Source: Chloroflexota bacterium
Lineage (GTDB): Bacteria; Chloroflexota; UBA11872
Direction: 5' to 3'
NCBI GenBank assembly: GCA_022821905.1
Contig: JAJECS010000024.1
Span: 62,001 to 126,000, forward strand
DNA length: 64,000 nucleotides
The notes under the pieces are model-generated. The model had not been told where the DNA came from. It did no database searches and saw nothing but the letters and a program-made list of their open reading frames with translations. This document shows, one piece after another, positions 6,279 to 15,170 of this stretch (position 1 is its first letter; every line of letters begins with the position of its first letter). The position numbers and the translations under genes are program-made.

Positions 6279-8810
6279 CTAGCTCCATTCGCTCTCCTGG
6301 AGCATGGACTGAACGGCGGCCGCGAGCCGGGCGTGCTCCGGGCGCTCGAGCTCCGGGTCGGCCTGGATGATGGCTTCGGCATCCTCGCGGGTCCGCCAGA
6401 TCATCTCCATGTCGCTCACGCTCGCAAACTGAAAGCTGGTCAACCCGTGCTGACGCGTGCCCAAGATATCGCCGGGGCCGCGCAGCTCGAGGTCGCGCTC
6501 CGCGAGCTCGAAACCGTCGTGAACGTTCTGGAGGATGCGCAGGCGGGCATTCTCCGTGGCGTCCGTGGTGTCGCTCAGCAGCAGGCAATGGCTCTGCTGC
6601 CCGCCGCGACCGACGCGCCCGCGCAACTGGTGCAACTGCGACAGCCCAAAGCGCTCGGCGCCTTCGATCATGATCACGTTGGCCTGCGGGACGTCGATGC
6701 CCACCTCCACCACCGAGGTGCCGACGAGGATCTTCACCTCGCCATCCCGAAAGGCCCGCATCACCGCGTCCTTGGCCTTGGCGCTCAGGCGCCCGTGCAA
6801 GAGTCCGATGGCGTGCGCGAGATCGGGATAGACCTGCGTGGTGAGACGCTCGAACTCGTCCTTGGCCGATCGAACTTGAAGCGACTCCGACTCCTGGATC
6901 AGCGGACAGATGACGAATGCCTGGCCGCCGGACTCCACCTGCTGACGCACGAAGGCGTAGGCGTCGGCCCGGCGGGCCGACGGCACCCAGGCGGTGCGCA
7001 CCGGGCGTCGCCCGCTCGGCATCTCGCGGATCGACGTGACGTCCAGGTCGCCGTAGAAGGTCAGCGCCAGGGTGCGCGGAATCGGGGTGGCGGTCATGGC
7101 CAGCAGATGCGGGTTGTATCCCTTGGCCCGAATCTCCCCGCGCTGCTGCACGCCAAAGCGATGCTGCTCGTCCACGACGGCGAGGTTCAGGCGGGCGAAT
7201 CGCGCGCTCTGCTGGATGAGCGCCTGCGTGCCCACGACCACGCCGATTTCGCCGGCAGCCACCTCGCGCCATAGACGGCGCTTGGTCGCCGCGGGAACGC
7301 CGCCGCTGATGCGCTCGACGCGCACACCCAGCGGCTCCAGCAGGTCGGCGAGCGTCTGCGTATGCTGCTCGGCCAGCACCTCGGTCGGCGCCATCATGGC
7401 GCCCTGCCAGCCGGCGCGGCATACCGCGAACAGCGCGCCGGCGGCCACGGCGGTCTTGCCCGAGCCCACGTCGCCCTGCACGAGCCGGCTCATGGGGGTG
7501 TCGCGGCGCAGATCGGTGAGGACCGCCGCCAGCGCCGCGCGCTGATCGTCCGTGAGCTTGAACGGCAGCCTGGCGCCGAAGTCCGCCATCGCGTCGCGGT
7601 CGAACTCAATCCGTCGGCCGGGCTGAGCGTCACGCCAGCGCCCGCGGTGCGTGAGGATCGCCAGCTGGTAGACCAGTAGCTCGTCGAATGCCAGGCGCGC
7701 CATCGCCGCCTGGGCGCTCGCGGCCGACTCCGGGCGGTGCATCATCACGACTGCGTCCGCCAATGCGGGCAGGTCGCCGCGCTCTCGCAGAGCCTCCGGC
7801 AGGGGATCCTCCAGGAGTTGCGCGTGCGAATCCACGGCCGCGGACACCCACCGCCGCAGCTGGCGCTGCGTGATGCCCGCGGTCAACGGGTAGACGGGAA
7901 CCAAACGGCCGGCGTGGAGCCGCTCCGCGGCGTCCAGCTCGTATTCCGGGCTCGTCAGCTGCAGCCCGTGCCGGCCGTACTCCACGCGACCGGCAAGCGC
8001 CACGTTGGGCCGCCCGGACAGCGTGTTGGCGAGATACGGCTGGTTGAACCAGACGGCAGTGATCTGGCCGGTGTCGTCTTGCAATGCCGCCTCGGTGATG
8101 CTCAGACGACGGCTCAGCGCGCGTCGCGAGGCGACGTCCACGATCGACCCGACAAGCGTCACGTCGTCCCCGGCCTTGACGTCGGCGATGGAGACCGTGG
8201 CGCTGTGGTCGATGTAGCGGTGCGGGGCGTGTCGCAGCAAATCGCCGACGGTCGAAATCCCCAGGCTGCGCAGTCGCTTGGCCGCCGTTTCCCCGATTCC
8301 CCACAGCTCGGTGACCGGATCGGCCAGATTGCCCCTTGGCGCAGGACCGCCCTTGCGAAGTTGCAGGGCGGTGTCCGGCACGGTAACCGGATCAGCCACG
8401 CTGTCCCTTGGTGCGGGAGCACTGTCGGCCGTCAGCAGGGGCAGCACGGTTTCAATCAAGCGCTGCCGCGTCGCTGGCTTCAGCGATGAGTATTTTGAGA
8501 GGCGTCGCAGCGCGGCGGCAATGTCCGTGGGCAGGTCGGCAAGGTGGTAGTCGAGCCACCGAGCAATTCCGCCGTCGCCACCGTCCTCCTTGGAGTCGGC
8601 AAGGTGGTAGTCAAGCCACCGAGCAAATCGATCGGGATCGACGACTGGGTCAATTTCGACCAGCGGCGACTCGGCAAGGTTGATCGCAAGCCAGCGCGAA
8701 AGCCCCTCGTCCACGGTAGCGTCGCGATGTCCGGCGCGTTGCTCCGCGCGCAGGATTCCCGCTATCCGCTCGACCATCGCCTGCATGGCAGGCGCGCCGG
8801 CGCCGCTCAC
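6279..8810 (-). CDS. recG: ATP-dependent DNA helicase RecG
   Basis: Branched-DNA helicase that reverses stalled forks and processes Holliday junctions. 843 residues, longer than the usual 680-700 because of an N-terminal extension of about 160 residues. The wedge OB-fold follows (GIGETAAKRLRSLGI, then the TVSIADVKAGDDVTLVG region). The helicase core has Walker A GDVGSGKTAVA, the DEQH box (VVDEQHRFGVQQR), and ATPIPRTLALT and QLRGRVGRGG motifs. The N-terminal extension holds three RWL-centred repeats (see repeat entry). It starts 3 bp after the fakA-like stop. Confidence 0.95.
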   Translation of the reverse strand: MSGAGAPAMQAMVERIAGILRAEQRAGHRDATVDEGLSRWLAINLAESPLVEIDPVVDPDRFARWLDYHLADSKEDGGDGGIARWLDYHLADLPTDIAAALRRLSKYSSLKPATRQRLIETVLPLLTADSAPAPRDSVADPVTVPDTALQLRKGGPAPRGNLADPVTELWGIGETAAKRLRSLGISTVGDLLRHAPHRYIDHSATVSIADVKAGDDVTLVGSIVDVASRRALSRRLSITEAALQDDTGQITAVWFNQPYLANTLSGRPNVALAGRVEYGRHGLQLTSPEYELDAAERLHAGRLVPVYPLTAGITQRQLRRWVSAAVDSHAQLLEDPLPEALRERGDLPALADAVVMMHRPESAASAQAAMARLAFDELLVYQLAILTHRGRWRDAQPGRRIEFDRDAMADFGARLPFKLTDDQRAALAAVLTDLRRDTPMSRLVQGDVGSGKTAVAAGALFAVCRAGWQGAMMAPTEVLAEQHTQTLADLLEPLGVRVERISGGVPAATKRRLWREVAAGEIGVVVGTQALIQQSARFARLNLAVVDEQHRFGVQQRGEIRAKGYNPHLLAMTATPIPRTLALTFYGDLDVTSIREMPSGRRPVRTAWVPSARRADAYAFVRQQVESGGQAFVICPLIQESESLQVRSAKDEFERLTTQVYPDLAHAIGLLHGRLSAKAKDAVMRAFRDGEVKILVGTSVVEVGIDVPQANVIMIEGAERFGLSQLHQLRGRVGRGGQQSHCLLLSDTTDATENARLRILQNVHDGFELAERDLELRGPGDILGTRQHGLTSFQFASVSDMEMIWRTREDAEAIIQADPELERPEHARLAAAVQSMLQESEWS
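8535..8700 (-). repeat. Three in-frame repeats inside the recG N-terminus
   Basis: The segment at 8535-8566 recurs at 8595-8626 with one mismatch over 32 bp (60 bp period), and a more diverged copy is at 8671-8700 (75 bp further). All spacings are multiples of three, so the protein reads RWLDYHLAD twice and RWLAINLAES once. This looks like a recent tandem duplication of a short helix, not conserved RecG structure. Confidence 0.85.
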
Positions 8811-8813
8811 GCG

Positions 8814-10469
8814 CTATTCGACCGAGATGACGTAGTCGTAGAGCTCCTGGCCGCCCGATATCACTTCAAGCTCGAGGTCCGGAAAGCTCGCCTCGAGATC
8901 ATCGGTGAGTTGCTCAACGGTCTCCGAGGCCACCTGGCTGCCGTAGTAGATGGTGGCCAGTTCCGGCTCGTCGTCGGCGAGGCCCTCCAGCAAGCCCTTT
9001 ACCAGCGCGTTCGGGTCCTTGCCCGTGGTGGCCAAATCGTCGTCCTGGAGGCCGAGGTAGTCCCCCTGCTTGATGGACAAGCCGCCGATCGTGGCATCCC
9101 GCACGGCCTGAGTGATTTCGAGCGTGGTGATGTCGCCCGCCGCCGTCTGCATCATGCGTTCGTTCACATCCGCCTCGGCCGTGGCGTTGAACGCCACCAG
9201 CGCGGCCAATCCCTCCGGCACCGTCCGCGTGCCGACCACGCGCACATCCTTGCCGGACTGCTCCGCCGCCTGGCGCGCGGCCATCACGATGTTCTTGTTG
9301 TTGGGCAAGACCACCGCCCAGTCGCCGTCGAGGCCCTCTACAGCCTCCAGGATGTCGCCCGCGCTCGGGTTCATGCTGGCCCCGCCCGCGACAACGGTGG
9401 CGCCGAGGCTTTCGAAGACCTGGGTGAGGCCCTCGCCCGTTGCCGTCGCCACAACCGGAACCCGTGCGACCTTCGCCGTGGCGGCCTCCGAGGCTGCCGT
9501 GGCGAAGCTCTCCGCCTGTTGCATATCCATGTTTTCGGCCTTGACCGCGTCCAGCGGCCCATAGGTCATCGCCGCGGTCAGCGCCTCGCCCGGAGTCTCC
9601 GTATGCATGTGAACCCGGATCAGGGTCGGGTCGCCCACCACAAGCAACGAGCCCCCGTATTCGCCCATCTTCTCTCGCACTGCGTCGGGATCCATTTCCG
9701 TGCCCAGAATGACGAACTCCGTGCAATAGCCGTGCTCATCGGCGCCGTGAGCGACCGCGAACTCGGAAAAGGTCTCCAAGCCACGGTCTTCCGTGAGTAT
9801 TTCCGGCGGGGGCAGTCCCCGCAGGTTTCGCAGGAGGCCCTCGTAGATCACCAGCAGGCCTTGCCCGCCGGCATCGACCACACCGGCCTCCTTGAGCACG
9901 GCCAGTTGCTCGGGCGTCCGCTGAACCGATGTGCGCGCGGCCTCGACCACGGACGTCCCCAGGTCCTCCAGGTTGGTCTTGGCATTCGCGACCGCGGCCT
10001 TCGCCGCGTCCCGCGCCACCGTGAGGATGGTGCCCTCGACCGGATTCGTCACCGATTCGTCGGCGGCCCGCGACGCCTGCTCAATCCCACGGGCGAATTC
10101 GGACGGACCGCACTGCGCAACCTTCGCCAGACCCTCGCTCATCCCGCGCAGAATCTGGGAGAGGATCACCCCGGAATTCCCCCGCGCGCCGAGAAGGGAT
10201 CCGCGAGCCATCGCCTGGCCAACCTCGGCGACGGTGGGCGATTCCAGCCGGGAGACCTGCTCCACCGCCGCCCGCAGCGTCAGCACCATGTTGGTGCCAG
10301 TGTCCCCATCGGGTACCGGAAACACGTTGAGGCGGTCAATCCGTGCGGAGTTGGCCTCCAGCCATTCCAGGCTCGCGGCAATGCCGCGCTGGAAGGCCGT
10401 ACCGGAAACCACGTCCGGCGGCGCGGTGTCCGTCGCTTGCTCGTCGAGTAAGGCCACGGTTTTGCCCAT
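8814..10469 (-). CDS. DAK2/DegV-type kinase, YloV/FakA-like (fatty acid kinase catalytic subunit)
   Basis: 551 residues, the size of Firmicutes FakA (YloV). The N-terminal DhaL-type nucleotide-binding domain carries FPVPDGDTGTNMVLTL at residues 49-64 and GARGNSGVILSQI near 95, and the C-terminal half is the FakA/DegV-associated domain. In Firmicutes FakA phosphorylates fatty acids bound to FakB; no FakB/DegV partner gene is in the window, so substrate use here is inferred. The divergent rpmB neighbour and recG downstream repeat a well-known Gram-positive gene order. Its own promoter is predicted at 10495-10524, leaving a 5' UTR of about 20 nt. Confidence 0.87.
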   Translation of the reverse strand: MGKTVALLDEQATDTAPPDVVSGTAFQRGIAASLEWLEANSARIDRLNVFPVPDGDTGTNMVLTLRAAVEQVSRLESPTVAEVGQAMARGSLLGARGNSGVILSQILRGMSEGLAKVAQCGPSEFARGIEQASRAADESVTNPVEGTILTVARDAAKAAVANAKTNLEDLGTSVVEAARTSVQRTPEQLAVLKEAGVVDAGGQGLLVIYEGLLRNLRGLPPPEILTEDRGLETFSEFAVAHGADEHGYCTEFVILGTEMDPDAVREKMGEYGGSLLVVGDPTLIRVHMHTETPGEALTAAMTYGPLDAVKAENMDMQQAESFATAASEAATAKVARVPVVATATGEGLTQVFESLGATVVAGGASMNPSAGDILEAVEGLDGDWAVVLPNNKNIVMAARQAAEQSGKDVRVVGTRTVPEGLAALVAFNATAEADVNERMMQTAAGDITTLEITQAVRDATIGGLSIKQGDYLGLQDDDLATTGKDPNALVKGLLEGLADDEPELATIYYGSQVASETVEQLTDDLEASFPDLELEVISGGQELYDYVISVE

Positions 10470-10494
10470 TTTCCGTGCTAGCCTGTTGCGGGCG

Positions 10495-10524
10495 ATCTTA
10501 GGAACGCCTTGAATTCCCCGTCAA
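10495..10524 (-). promoter_or_regulatory. Predicted sigma70-type promoter of the fakA-recG-...-tatC run
   Basis: Reading on the minus strand: TTGACG at 10524-10519, an 18-bp spacer, then TAAGAT at 10500-10495; the fakA-like ATG is at 10469. The -35 matches 5 of 6 consensus bases and the -10 matches 4 of 6. The same -10 hexamer and spacer length occur in front of rpsU. Confidence 0.6.
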
Positions 10525-10545
10525 CGCAAGGAATTGGTGAGACCC

Positions 10546-10752
10546 GTGGCGACTTGTCAGGTCTGCGACACGCGTACGCAGTTTGGCCACCACATTCGTC
10601 ACAAGGCTTCCGGGCGTTGGGAACGGAAGGCCACCAAGAAGCCGCGCCGCTGGCGGGTCAACGTGCAGCGAAAGCGGGTGTTCCTCGATGGGCGCTACCA
10701 GCGCATGAGCATCTGCACCGGCTGCATCCGGACGCTCGATAAAGGGGACTAG
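10546..10752 (+). CDS. rpmB: 50S ribosomal protein L28
   Basis: 68-residue zinc-type L28: Cys pairs CQVC at residues 4-7 and CTGC near the C-terminus; the body KKPRRWRVNVQRKRVFLDG matches the family. GTG at 10546 gives the canonical MATCQVCD start; a TTG at 10534 and a GTG at 10537 are also in frame but add residues not typical of L28. It is divergent from the fakA-like gene, an arrangement shared with Bacillus, and its TAG overlaps the rpe stop on the other strand (shared CTAG, 10749-10752). Confidence 0.93.
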   Translation: MATCQVCDTRTQFGHHIRHKASGRWERKATKKPRRWRVNVQRKRVFLDGRYQRMSICTGCIRTLDKGD

Positions 10753-11420
10753 CCCAGCGCGCGCCTGAGCGCCCGCACCCCAGCAGCCGGCCCGTCCGGA
10801 TGGCCAAACACCGACGTTCCGGCGACCAGAACATTCCCGCCCGATTGGACTACGCTCGGGGCGGTTTCGGCGTTGATGCCGCCGTCGACGACCAGGTCGA
10901 CCTTCGACGACTGCGACTTGATGCGTTCGGCAAGCGACGCGATGCGGTCGAGCATCTCGGGCATGAACGCTTGCCCGCCGGCCCCAGGTTCGACGCTCAT
11001 CACCAACACGATGTCGAGGGCGTCCAGATGAGGCCACAGCAATGACTCGGGCGTCCCTGGTCGCAGCGTGAGCCCGGCACGCAACCCAAGCTCGCGGATT
11101 TGACGCAGCGTGGCGGCAGGGTTTGCCGCGGCTTCGACGTGGATTGTGATGGCGTCGGCGCCCGCGGCGGCGAAGTCCTCGATGTGCGGCTCGACCGGCT
11201 CGATCATCAGATGCACGTCCAGCGGCAGCTCCGTCGCGGACCGCGCGGCGACGACCGCGGGCGTGCCGAACGAGATGCTCGGCACGAACGCGCCGTCCAT
11301 CACGTCAATGTGAATCCAGTCGGCGCCGCCCGCGTCAACGGCCTGGATTTCTTGACCCAAATGGCCGAAATCCGCCGCCAGGATGGACGGGGCGATGCGC
11401 ACCGACCCCTCAGGAGGCAT
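10749..11420 (-). CDS. rpe: Ribulose-phosphate 3-epimerase
   Basis: Interconverts ribulose-5-P and xylulose-5-P in the pentose phosphate pathway. 223-residue TIM barrel: IAPSILAADFGHLG at the N-terminus, HIDVMDGAFVPSISFG (metal His and catalytic Asp), DVHLMIEP, MSVEPGAGGQAFMP, and VDGGINAETAP with the phosphate-binding glycines. ATG at 11420 overlaps the rlmN end by 11 bp; a GTG at 11402 is an alternative. Its stop overlaps the rpmB stop tail-to-tail. Confidence 0.94.
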   Translation of the reverse strand: MPPEGSVRIAPSILAADFGHLGQEIQAVDAGGADWIHIDVMDGAFVPSISFGTPAVVAARSATELPLDVHLMIEPVEPHIEDFAAAGADAITIHVEAAANPAATLRQIRELGLRAGLTLRPGTPESLLWPHLDALDIVLVMSVEPGAGGQAFMPEMLDRIASLAERIKSQSSKVDLVVDGGINAETAPSVVQSGGNVLVAGTSVFGHPDGPAAGVRALRRALG

Positions 11421-12540
11421 GGTGCGATGTGGTCAATGCCTGGGACCGTCGTCGCCAAATCGCGCCGTCGGCCCGAAGCTGCCCGCAGGCCCCGGCGATC
11501 TCTCGCCCCCGGGTCCGGCGAATCGTCGCGGACACACCGTGGCGCCGCAGCTCGTCACGGAAGCGACGCGTCGTGCCGGCCGCCGGCGCCTCGTAGGCCG
11601 CGCCGGGATAGGGGTTGAACGGAATCAAGTTCACGTGGCAGGTCTGACCGTCGATCAGCCGCGCCAGGTCGCGCGCCTGGGCGACATGGTCGTTGACGTC
11701 GCGAAGCATCGTGTATTCGTACGATACCCGCCGCCGCGTCGCCCGCTGGTAGGCGACGCTCGACGCCATCAACGTCGCCAGGTCCACGTGCTTGGCCAGC
11801 GGCACGAGCGTGGCGCGAATGTCGTCGCTCGCGGCGTGCAGCGAGATCGCCAGTCCGATCTGCCACGGCCAGCGGGTCAGCTCGGCGATTCCGGCCGGGA
11901 GCCCTACCGTCGAAACCGTGACGTGGCGCGCCCCAAGCCCGCCGCGCCCCGGATCGACCAGCGCCTCGATCGCGTCGTGCACGTTGGCGGTGTTGGCAAG
12001 CGGCTCGCCCATGCCCATGAAGACGATTCGATCCGGCGACGCGCGCGCCGGGCTCTCGCGCCGCACGTGCAGGAACTGGTCGACGATCTCCCCAACGCCG
12101 AGGTTGCGCGTCAATCCCAGGGTGCCGGTGGCGCAGAAGGTGCACCCCATCGCGCAGCCAGCCTGGGAGCTGACGCAAACCGTCGTGGCGGAGCCGCGCT
12201 CGCTCGGCAGCTGGACGGTTTCGAAGATCGTCCCGTCGGCGGTCCGAAAGAGGAAGGCCCGCGTTCCGTCGCCGGCGACGCGGACGCGATCCGGGCTGAT
12301 GCTGCTGAAGGCGAGCGTCATGTCGAGGCGTTCGCGCAGCCGCCGCGGCAGCGGCGTGATCTGATCGAAGCCGCGGGCCGCTCCATCGAAGATTCCACGA
12401 CGGACCTGGTCGCGTCGGTAGCGGGGCTCGTCGGGCAGAAGCCGAGCAAGCTCCGCGTCGGAAATGGCGCTCACCGCAGGCCGAGGCTCTCTCGCGGACT
12501 TCCGGTCGGCAAGGACGTTGGTCGTCACGATCTCAGGCAT
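11410..12540 (-). CDS. rlmN: Dual-specificity 23S rRNA A2503 / tRNA A37 C2-methyltransferase RlmN
   Basis: Radical-SAM methyl synthase. 376 residues. CAMGCTFCATG holds the CxxxCxxC iron-sulfur motif near residue 127; GMGEPLAN follows, and the C-terminal CGQL contains the second catalytic cysteine that forms the methyl-protein intermediate. An accessory N-terminal helical domain is present. The nearest co-directional neighbour upstream is a membrane zinc protease (gap 48 bp); rpe follows with an overlap. Confidence 0.93.
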   Translation of the reverse strand: MPEIVTTNVLADRKSAREPRPAVSAISDAELARLLPDEPRYRRDQVRRGIFDGAARGFDQITPLPRRLRERLDMTLAFSSISPDRVRVAGDGTRAFLFRTADGTIFETVQLPSERGSATTVCVSSQAGCAMGCTFCATGTLGLTRNLGVGEIVDQFLHVRRESPARASPDRIVFMGMGEPLANTANVHDAIEALVDPGRGGLGARHVTVSTVGLPAGIAELTRWPWQIGLAISLHAASDDIRATLVPLAKHVDLATLMASSVAYQRATRRRVSYEYTMLRDVNDHVAQARDLARLIDGQTCHVNLIPFNPYPGAAYEAPAAGTTRRFRDELRRHGVSATIRRTRGREIAGACGQLRADGAIWRRRSQALTTSHHAS

Positions 12541-12588
12541 TGCCCCGCGTGTCGTTCCGCGCCCACGACCTCCCGCGGCCCGGCCCGT

Positions 12589-13320
12589 CTAGCGCCGTCC
12601 TCCGGTCAAGGCCAGCAAGCGGAGCGCGAAATACAGCACCTGCATGAGCGCGATGAACATGGCCGCCACGTAGGTCAAGGCCGCCGCGTCGAGCACTTTC
12701 TTGGCGTGCACGCGCTCGGGGCTGCTGACGACGCGCACCGACTCCATCAGCTTGAGCGCGCGTGCGCTGGCATTGAACTCCACCGGCAGGGTGATCAGTG
12801 AGAACACGAACGCTGTGCTGAAGAGCAGCAGCCCGATGACGGCAACCGGAATGCCGATCTCGCTCTGCAGGAAGCCGGCCATCAGGAATCCGACGATCAG
12901 CAGCACGTAGCCAAACTTCGACCCGAACGTTGTGACGGGCACCATGGCGCTGCGCATCACGAGCCAGGGATACCGCGTCTGGTCCTGGACGGCGTGCCCG
13001 GCCTCGTGCGCCGCGATGGCGACGGCCGCCAGGGAATTGCTGTTGTAGACGCCCTCTGATAGGCGCAGCACCTTGTGCCGGGGGTCGTAGTGGTCGGTCA
13101 GCTCGCCGGGCACCTTCCGGACCTCGACGTTGTAGAGCCCCACCGCGTCCAGAATTCGCCGCGCGGCCATGGCCGCCGGCATGCCGGTTGACGAGACGAC
13201 CTGCGAGTACTTCTGGTAGGTGCTGCGCACGCGCGATTGCGCCCACATCGCCAGGATGAAGGCGGGCCCAATGAGCACGATGTACCAAATGTCGAAAAAG
13301 GGGAAAAACACCGCAGGCAT
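12589..13320 (-). CDS. YugP-type membrane zinc metallopeptidase (copy A)
   Basis: 243 residues of the neutral zinc metallopeptidase family (YugP, PF04298). A hydrophobic helix opens the protein (IWYIVLIGPAFILAMWA). The zinc motif is AIAAHEAGHAVQD (HExGH, near residue 112). A pair of membrane helices follows (residues about 135-190), and the C-terminal half ends with another helix around ALTYVAAMFIALMQVLYFALRLLAL. The physiological substrate is unknown. The adjacent gene at 13427 is a diverged paralogue. Confidence 0.87.
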   Translation of the reverse strand: MPAVFFPFFDIWYIVLIGPAFILAMWAQSRVRSTYQKYSQVVSSTGMPAAMAARRILDAVGLYNVEVRKVPGELTDHYDPRHKVLRLSEGVYNSNSLAAVAIAAHEAGHAVQDQTRYPWLVMRSAMVPVTTFGSKFGYVLLIVGFLMAGFLQSEIGIPVAVIGLLLFSTAFVFSLITLPVEFNASARALKLMESVRVVSSPERVHAKKVLDAAALTYVAAMFIALMQVLYFALRLLALTGGRR

Positions 13321-13426
13321 GCCCCGCGCGAACAGTGGTTCGCAGCCTCACAGCCGGTCGCTCAAGGTTAGCACCGGGGAGTCGCGCGGCTTGTGCCAAA
13401 TCTCGCCTAACGGGCGGCATTGGCAA

Positions 13427-14128
13427 TCACCGAATCCTCCCGAATCCGCGCAGCCCTCCAACCAGCATGCGGGCGAGCGTGCCCACCAGGGACGCGACAT
13501 AGGTCAAGGCCGCGGCGTGCAGCAACTCACGCACCCGAGGGCCCTCAGCCGCGGTGGTGATGCCCGCCGCTTCGAGCGATCGCTGCGCGCGGCGGCTGGC
13601 ATCCAGCTCGACCGGCAGCGCCACGGCGGCCAGCAGCAGTGCCAGCAGCAGACCAACAACGCCGGATGCCGCGATCGCGAAGGCCGTGGGGTGCCGGGTG
13701 GCGATGCCGCCGACGAGCCCCGCCACCATGATCAGGGGCGCGATGGCGGCGAAGCCTGACGCCGCCTTGGCCACGAGCACGCGCAGACGCAGCAAGGGAT
13801 GCCCCAGCGCGTCCTGCATGGCGTGGCCGACTTCATGCGCGGCGATGGCGACGGCAGCAATCGAGTCATCCGCATAGACGCCTTCGGAGAGACGCAGCTC
13901 ACGCCGTCCAGAATCGTAGTGATCCGTCAGCGTTCCCGGCACCGGGGTCACCGTGACATCGCGCAGCCCCACCGACGCCAGCAGATAGCGCGCCGCCAGG
14001 TGAGCGGGATGACCGAATTCGGAAACGATGTCCGCATGCCGCGCGAAGATGTTGCGCACGCGATATTGCGTCCACAGCACCGCCAGCATCGCCGCCAGCG
14101 GCACGGCCCCGGCCAGAATGACTGCCAC
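13427..14128 (-). CDS. YugP-type membrane zinc metallopeptidase (copy B)
   Basis: 233-residue paralogue of the downstream copy with the same layout: N-terminal membrane helix, TDHYD followed by LRLSEGVY, zinc motif AIAAHEVGHAMQD, a two-helix segment, and a C-terminal LTYVASLVGTLARML helix. GTG at 14128. The two copies are separated by 106 bp with no gene. Sequence divergence between the copies is substantial, so the duplication is not recent. Confidence 0.84.
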   Translation of the reverse strand: MAVILAGAVPLAAMLAVLWTQYRVRNIFARHADIVSEFGHPAHLAARYLLASVGLRDVTVTPVPGTLTDHYDSGRRELRLSEGVYADDSIAAVAIAAHEVGHAMQDALGHPLLRLRVLVAKAASGFAAIAPLIMVAGLVGGIATRHPTAFAIAASGVVGLLLALLLAAVALPVELDASRRAQRSLEAAGITTAAEGPRVRELLHAAALTYVASLVGTLARMLVGGLRGFGRIR

Positions 14129-14165
14129 TGAGTCCCTCGACGCCGCGCTAGACCCGCAACCGAAT

Positions 14166-15131
14166 CTAGCGCGCGGGACGCGTCAGCGGCGGCCGCGGTG
14201 CGGGCGATGGGTCGCCCCAAGTCGCTCGCAACAGGGCGTCGTAGCCGTTGGCAAAGGCGCGCGCCGACATCGCCTTGCGGCCTTCGGGCTGCAGCCGGGT
14301 CAGCCGGATCGCACCCGATCCGCAGCCAACGATGAGTGAATCGCCATCGAGCGACGCGCGCCCCACCGGACTGCCTTCTTCCAAGGGCTGATCCATATCC
14401 GCCACCACCACGCGCTGCCCGTCAACCCGCACGAAGGCTCCTGGCCACGGCTGAAACGCGCGCCACTGGTCGTAGAGCGCACGTGCCGGGCGCTGCAGGT
14501 CCAACTCGGCATCCGCCCGCTCCAGCGGTCGGGTAAGGGTCGCGGCCGCCGGGTCTTGCGGCTGCTCCGTCACCCGTCCGGCGATCCACGCTCCAAGCAC
14601 CTCATCCAGCAACTCGGCGCCGGCGTCGGCGAGCCGGTCGTGCAGGACAGGCGACGTGACGTCCGGACCGATGGACACCGCGCGCGCGGCAATCACGGGA
14701 CCCGTGTCGAGCCCGGCATCCATGCGCATCAGCGTCACCCCGGTGCGAGTCCGCCCGTCGTGGATCGCCGCCTGAATCGGGGATGCGCCGCGATACTCCG
14801 GCAGCAACGATGGATGCAGATTCACCACGCCAGCCGGGGCCAATGCAAGCAACGGTTCGCGCAGCAGGCGACCGTAGGCGACGACCACCAACACGTCCGC
14901 CCGTGCCGCTCGAATGCGATCCAGGCTCGCCGCGTCGTTCGGGTTGGAGGGTTGCATGGTCGGAATACCCAATTCCCGCGCCAGGCCGATCACCGCGGGC
15001 GTGCGGTCGACACCCCGACGGCCCGCAGGCCGATCAGGCTGTGACACGACCAGCTTCACGACGCCGCGCGGGTGGAGCCGGCGCAGCGTCGGGAGCGCGA
15101 ACTCCGGAGTGCCGAGGAAGACTGCGCGCAC
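14166..15131 (-). CDS. fmt: Methionyl-tRNA formyltransferase
   Basis: Formylates initiator Met-tRNA using 10-formyl-THF. 321 residues. MRAVFLGTPEFALP at the N-terminus and NLHPSLLPEYRGASPI (catalytic region, near residue 110) are diagnostic; GVTLMRMDAGLDTGP follows, then a C-terminal OB-like domain. It is 39 bp downstream of def, the enzyme that later removes the formyl group. Confidence 0.95.
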   Translation of the reverse strand: MRAVFLGTPEFALPTLRRLHPRGVVKLVVSQPDRPAGRRGVDRTPAVIGLARELGIPTMQPSNPNDAASLDRIRAARADVLVVVAYGRLLREPLLALAPAGVVNLHPSLLPEYRGASPIQAAIHDGRTRTGVTLMRMDAGLDTGPVIAARAVSIGPDVTSPVLHDRLADAGAELLDEVLGAWIAGRVTEQPQDPAAATLTRPLERADAELDLQRPARALYDQWRAFQPWPGAFVRVDGQRVVVADMDQPLEEGSPVGRASLDGDSLIVGCGSGAIRLTRLQPEGRKAMSARAFANGYDALLRATWGDPSPAPRPPLTRPAR

Positions 15132-15170
15132 GCCGTCAGCCGCTTCGTCCCGCGCGTCGCGGCGGCATGT

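Noticed and set aside
8544-10451. 635-codon plus-strand frame opposite the fakA-like gene
   Set aside because: Shadow frame with no recognisable domain; the sense frame has complete DAK2 motifs and a promoter.
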